Shown here piece after piece: positions 60,926 through 64,000 of a stretch of 64,000 nucleotides of DNA. The notes beneath the pieces are model-generated. The model made no database searches, had not been told where the DNA came from, and saw only the letters and a program-made list of their open reading frames with translations. This stretch comes from JAUVAV01 sp965371665 (GTDB lineage: Bacteria > Oederibacteriota > JAAXVQ01 > JAUVAV01), in NCBI GenBank assembly GCA_965371665.1, contig CBDUZI010000002.1, positions 19,701-83,700 on the forward strand, written 5' to 3'. The first letter of the stretch is position 1. Every line of letters begins with the position of its first letter. The translations under genes and the position numbers were made by a program.

Positions 60926-62107
60926 ATGATCTCACGCCATTTTTCCCAACGTTTACGGCAACTATTGCGGCACTTCCCGGTGGTTTCCATTCTGGGGACA
61001 CGGCAGTGCGGTAAAACCACCTTTATTCGTTCCCTGCTGCCTGATTGGCATTACCTGGACCTGGAAAAACCCTCAGATGCCACTCGCTTGTCTGCGGACC
61101 CGGAATATACCATAAATAAATTGAAACAACATTTCATCCTGGACGAGACCCAACAACTGCCCGAGTTATTTCCTGTCTTAAGAAGCTATGTGGATGAACG
61201 CCGGAAAAAGAACGGCTTGCTTATCCTTTTGGGCTCTGCCTCCCCGGTTTTGATTAAACAGATTTCCGAAAGTCTCGCAGGACGAATCGGGTTTCTGGAA
61301 ATGACCCCTTTTCACTGGCATGAAGTTCAGGGGATACGGAAGCGGTTTACTTTGGAAACCTTGTGGTATCGGGGAGGATTCCCGGATGCTTTCCTGGCCC
61401 CTTCGCAGGCTGCTCTTTTGGACTGGTTTGAAGCTTACAGCCGGACATTTATTGAGCGGGATCTCCAAAATCTGGGAATCGATATCTCTCCGCCCCAAAT
61501 GCGCAAAATTTGGACCATGCTGGCCCACACCAGCGGATCGATTTGGAATGCTTCTCAGTTGGCGGCTTCCTTGGGAGTAAGCTACCACACGATTAACCGC
61601 TACACGGATATTCTCGAACAGACCTTTCTCATCCGAAAACTTCAGCCTTATTTCGTGAATATCGGCAAGCGTATTGTGAAAAGTCCCAAAATTTATTTTC
61701 GAGACTCTGGCTTGCTGCATTACTTTCTGGGGATTCACAAGTTGTCAACCTTCGATGTTCATCCGGCGCGGGGAGCCGCTTGGGAAGGATTTATTATAGA
61801 ACAGATAATTAATGTTTTTCAGCTTTTTGCGCCTGGCTCGCATAGTTATTACTGGCACACAGCCGCAGGCGCCGAGGTTGATCTGCTGATCAAATCAGGC
61901 TCCCGCCTTATTCCTTTTGAAATTAAGCTGCACACTTCACCAAAGTTAAACGATGTGCGTGGACTGGTTGCCTGTATGCATGATCTGAAACTCGAAAAAG
62001 GCTATGTCATTTGCCGGGGGAAAGAAGATTATTCCTTAGGCGCAGGGATCATAGCGTTAAGTGCCGGGACGTTGCTGGCTAGTCCTCAAAAACTTATCAG
62101 GTTATAG
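60926..62107 (+). CDS. AAA-type ATPase with DUF4143 domain
   Basis: A 393-residue protein started at ATG 60926 (MISRHFSQRLRQLL); a TTG at 60890 is in frame. The AAA_14 half has Walker A GTRQCGKTTFIRSL, a Walker B-like HFILDETQQLPE, and LGSASPVLIKQISESLAGRI. The DUF4143 half has YSRTFIERDLQNLG, YFRDSGLLHYFLG, GAAWEGFIIEQI and AGAEVDLLI...PFEIKL, which resembles a PD-(D/E)xK core. These proteins are widespread, often mobile, and poorly understood. It is inserted in plus orientation between minus-strand genes. Confidence 0.85.
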   Translation: MISRHFSQRLRQLLRHFPVVSILGTRQCGKTTFIRSLLPDWHYLDLEKPSDATRLSADPEYTINKLKQHFILDETQQLPELFPVLRSYVDERRKKNGLLILLGSASPVLIKQISESLAGRIGFLEMTPFHWHEVQGIRKRFTLETLWYRGGFPDAFLAPSQAALLDWFEAYSRTFIERDLQNLGIDISPPQMRKIWTMLAHTSGSIWNASQLAASLGVSYHTINRYTDILEQTFLIRKLQPYFVNIGKRIVKSPKIYFRDSGLLHYFLGIHKLSTFDVHPARGAAWEGFIIEQIINVFQLFAPGSHSYYWHTAAGAEVDLLIKSGSRLIPFEIKLHTSPKLNDVRGLVACMHDLKLEKGYVICRGKEDYSLGAGIIALSAGTLLASPQKLIRL

Positions 62108-62136
62108 TACTATCAGTCTCCCCTTTGATATTACTA

Positions 62137-63006
62137 TTATTTCCCCCACTGCGATATGCCGGGAGCATTATTTCCAATATCCAGACGGTGGAGACGGCGG
62201 CGGGCCTCGTCACGCATAGCCGCAGGATATTTCTCCATCACGGTGCGGAAGGCTTGGCGGGCAGCGGCCCGCTTCCCCAGCTTCTCATAACAGATGCCTT
62301 TATGCACCAGGGCATCAGCCGCCAGGAATCCTCCCGCGTAATCGTTCACCAGACCAGAGAAAGCTGTCAGCGCTTCTGGGTAGCGTTTAGCTTCTTCCAG
62401 TACTTTTCCCTGTCCTAACCGGGCTTCGGCATCCCAATCGCTCTGCGGATAATTTCGGGATATCTCCGCATAAGTTTTAAGCGCCGTTTCCCAATCTCCG
62501 GCCTTATTCAGACTTTCGGCAATTTTCAACCCGGTCCAGGCCTGGATAACTCCACTGGATTCCTGCGTCTGCAAGCGCCGATAGGTCGCAACAGCCTGAG
62601 TCCATTGGTTTTGTTCATAGTAAAGATCTCCCATGCCTATGAGCGCCTGCTGGATTTGCTCTTGGCTCACATGCTTCTTTTTCAGGATTTTTTGATACTG
62701 GGATACAGCCGCCGGATACCTTTTGGCCAGCGTAAGACGCTGAGCGGTTTTGAAATACCTTAGTGTAACTTTGTTAGGGTTCCCCCAACCGGTAAAGTAA
62801 CCATATCCCTGAACCAAGGTTAAAATTAAAAGCACTCCTCCCAAGGTAACCAACCAGAAACGGCGTGAAGCCTGGAGCGTAACTTCAGGTCCACGGGACG
62901 TCCCGGCAGATTTCGAAGTTACAGAAGATACGTTTTTCGGTTTGGCCCGGCGTGATGATTTTATGCTCTGCTTAGCGGATTCCGACACTGCTTTTTTCCT
63001 CCTCAA
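62137..63006 (-). CDS. Membrane-anchored TPR protein (YfgM/YbgF-like)
   Basis: A 289-residue protein: a basic cytoplasmic tail of about 48 residues, one membrane helix (FWLVTLGGVLLILTLVQGYG), and at least four tetratricopeptide-like repeats (YPAAVSQYQKIL, WTQAVATYRRLQ, WETALKTYAEISRNYPQSDW, YPEALTAFSGLVNDYAGG, RAAARQAFRTVMEKYPAAMR). The topology puts the repeats outside the cytoplasm, as in YfgM, where they assist envelope proteins. It follows the lipoprotein gene by six bases, forming a three-gene set with the CBS gene. Confidence 0.75.
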   Translation of the reverse strand: MRRKKAVSESAKQSIKSSRRAKPKNVSSVTSKSAGTSRGPEVTLQASRRFWLVTLGGVLLILTLVQGYGYFTGWGNPNKVTLRYFKTAQRLTLAKRYPAAVSQYQKILKKKHVSQEQIQQALIGMGDLYYEQNQWTQAVATYRRLQTQESSGVIQAWTGLKIAESLNKAGDWETALKTYAEISRNYPQSDWDAEARLGQGKVLEEAKRYPEALTAFSGLVNDYAGGFLAADALVHKGICYEKLGKRAAARQAFRTVMEKYPAAMRDEARRRLHRLDIGNNAPGISQWGK

Positions 63007-63012
63007 GTTATT

Positions 63013-63381
63013 TTAAGGGGCTGTCACCCAGGCCTCGCCCCGGCACCTGGCTCCATCCGGCGCCCGGCCCTGAACTATAATCTGATAACGTCCCGGAGTA
63101 AAGACCGTGGTTAGGGGAATTTGGGTCGTGAAAATCCAGGTTTTCCCCTCATCCCTGGTCTTGAAATGCACTACCGGAGAGCCGGGCATATCTAAACGTC
63201 CGGTAACCGCCTGGGTTCCGGTTGGCGCTTTAACCTGAATAGTCACTATGCTCCCGGGATAAACGGTCGGGGGGGTAATGGTCACTTCCAGGAGCTGGTC
63301 AGGTTTCATTAGTCCAGCGCATCCCGCGCCAGCCAGCATCGCCAGAAAAAGCATTACGGCCCTGCTCTCCCGGCCTGGCAT
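63013..63381 (-). CDS. Small exported, lipoprotein-like beta protein
   Basis: A 122-residue protein with a hydrophobic N-terminal segment ending in LAGAGCAG, a loose lipobox (Cys21). The rest is a single beta-sandwich: VEVTITPPTVYPGS-like strands (LEVTITPPTVYPGSIVTIQV), MPGSPVVHFKTRDEGKTWIF and FTPGRYQIIVQGRAPDG. Its ATG shares one base with the CBS gene stop (TAATG), so they are coupled. Function unknown; probably periplasmic. Confidence 0.65.
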   Translation of the reverse strand: MPGRESRAVMLFLAMLAGAGCAGLMKPDQLLEVTITPPTVYPGSIVTIQVKAPTGTQAVTGRLDMPGSPVVHFKTRDEGKTWIFTTQIPLTTVFTPGRYQIIVQGRAPDGARCRGEAWVTAP

Positions 63382-63842
63382 TACTCCTCCTTGGCTATAG
63401 CCCGAACCATATCGGCTTTACCGACAATTCCCACCATACGATCATTGTCCATGACCGGAAGCAGGTGCCGCTTTTTTTCGTGCATAATCGTAGCTATTTC
63501 CTGCAGTCCGGTGTCCGGTGAAATGGTAATCAGATCACGCGTCATAATATCCTCGACTTTTCCACCGATTATTTTTTGGAGTTCAGCTTCATATTTATGC
63601 GGACTTTCCAAATAAATAATCGCATCAAATATGGTTATTACTGTGGGAAGATGAACCGCGGTATTTCGGAAAATCAGGTCCCCTTCCGTTGCGATGCCTG
63701 TCAACCGGCCGTCTTGATCAACTACCGGCGCCCCGGAAATCTTATGCTTAAGCAGAAATTGGGCCAGAGCTTTTACGGTGGTTTCCGGTGTAACCGTTAA
63801 AACCTTAGAAGTCATAATGTCCCGAGCTTTAATATTTTTCAT
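63381..63842 (-). CDS. Tandem CBS-domain protein
   Basis: A 153-residue protein started at 63842 (MKNIKARDIMTSKVLTVTPE) behind AAAGGAGG. It has two CBS modules: residues 1-60 (ISGAPVVDQDGRLTGIATEGDL) and 92-150 (VEDIMTRDLITISPDTGLQE, RHLLPVMDNDRMVGIVGKAD). A 30-residue insert (HLPTVITIFDAIIYLESPHK) separates them. CBS pairs bind adenosine nucleotides and act as energy sensors. It begins a transcript with the lipoprotein and TPR genes. Confidence 0.9.
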   Translation of the reverse strand: MKNIKARDIMTSKVLTVTPETTVKALAQFLLKHKISGAPVVDQDGRLTGIATEGDLIFRNTAVHLPTVITIFDAIIYLESPHKYEAELQKIIGGKVEDIMTRDLITISPDTGLQEIATIMHEKKRHLLPVMDNDRMVGIVGKADMVRAIAKEE

Positions 63843-63896
63843 ACTGCCTCCTTTTACTTGCTCCCGTATTGTCAAAAGAATCTGCATATTTCTGTT

Positions 63897-64000
63897 CTAG
63901 GAGCCTGTCGGACTTAAGTCATTCTCCCCCTTTTGTAAAGGGGGTAGGGGGGATTTAATCAATAAAACGCCCGCTTTTATATGCAAAATCCCCCTCAATC
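63897..64000. repeat. Type II inverted-repeat element, cut by window edge
   Basis: It begins CTAGGAGCCTGTCGGACTTA and continues with CCCCCTTTTGTAAAGGGGG and TTTAATCAATAAAACGCCCG, nearly identical to the interior of the 10715-10869 element. The right end is outside the window. Confidence 0.75.

Noticed and set aside
1..64000. tRNA, rRNA or riboswitch genes
   Set aside because: I looked for cloverleaf and rRNA landmarks and for leader structures before purB, thiL and rplM and saw none I could support by eye. A covariance-model scan would settle it.

Overview
This window looks like the chromosome of an uncultivated, diderm, probably anaerobic bacterium. The evidence is a small-type PurL with separate PurS and PurQ, an Fe-S type PurF with four cluster cysteines, a MurE carrying the meso-diaminopimelate DNPR motif, an outer-membrane MltA-type lipoprotein (now broken), a complete division/cell-wall cluster without sporulation genes, and a glycyl radical enzyme. 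Omnitrophota-like candidate lineages would fit, but this placement is inference; no rRNA or other taxonomic marker gene is present apart from ribosomal proteins L13 and S9. Nearly all genes lie on the minus strand.

Layout, left to right. 0-12.2 kb: purine biosynthesis, read purB-purS-purQ-(membrane glycosyltransferase/TPR, TauE transporter, GT2 glycosyltransferase)-purL-purF-purM, then the start of a DUF5674 gene. 12.4-13.4 kb: an exported ApbE-like protein with a degenerate core motif. 13.7-23 kb: a defence and decay island with McrBC, a DUF4062/ATPase regulator-like gene, relics of hsdM, rimI, mltA and a DUF1460 gene, and a DUF1016 nuclease. Two parts of this island share the same ends, pointing to a segmental duplication. 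22.9-24.7 kb: rimI-tsaB-tsaE. 24.7-44.1 kb: the dcw cluster, read mraZ-STAS-rsmH-ftsL-ftsI-murE-murF-mraY-murD-ftsW-murG-murC-ddl-ftsQ-ftsA-ftsZ-amidase, many genes joined by ATGA overlaps, with a promoter and phased MraZ-type boxes before mraZ. 44.9-57.7 kb: an unusual cluster built around a glycyl radical enzyme and its activase. 57.8-59.8 kb: rplM-rpsI and thiL. 59.8-64 kb: a small membrane protein, a DUF4143-type ATPase, a TPR protein, a lipoprotein and a CBS-domain protein.

The best candidate for an undescribed system is the 44.9-57.7 kb cluster. It combines a glycyl radical enzyme (Cys450/Glu452, Gly781), a radical-SAM activase, two long DUF362 paralogs (one ending in an SCP2-like lipid-carrier domain), an NAD-dependent epimerase/reductase, a START-like protein, three cytoplasmic beta-sandwich proteins (one with a phasin-like helical head) and a small protein with four copies of an (I/V)R(I/V)KEIP motif. 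The combination suggests radical chemistry on a hydrophobic substrate held on a protein-coated granule or scaffold; this is a hypothesis.

The intergenic regions are full of short inverted-repeat elements of about 90-190 bp. Several share ends of the form CTAGGAGC(C/T)TGAGCATTTAG or CTAGGAG(C/T)CTGTCGGACT but have different interiors. They sit against gene 3' ends and in at least two cases supply the stop codon.
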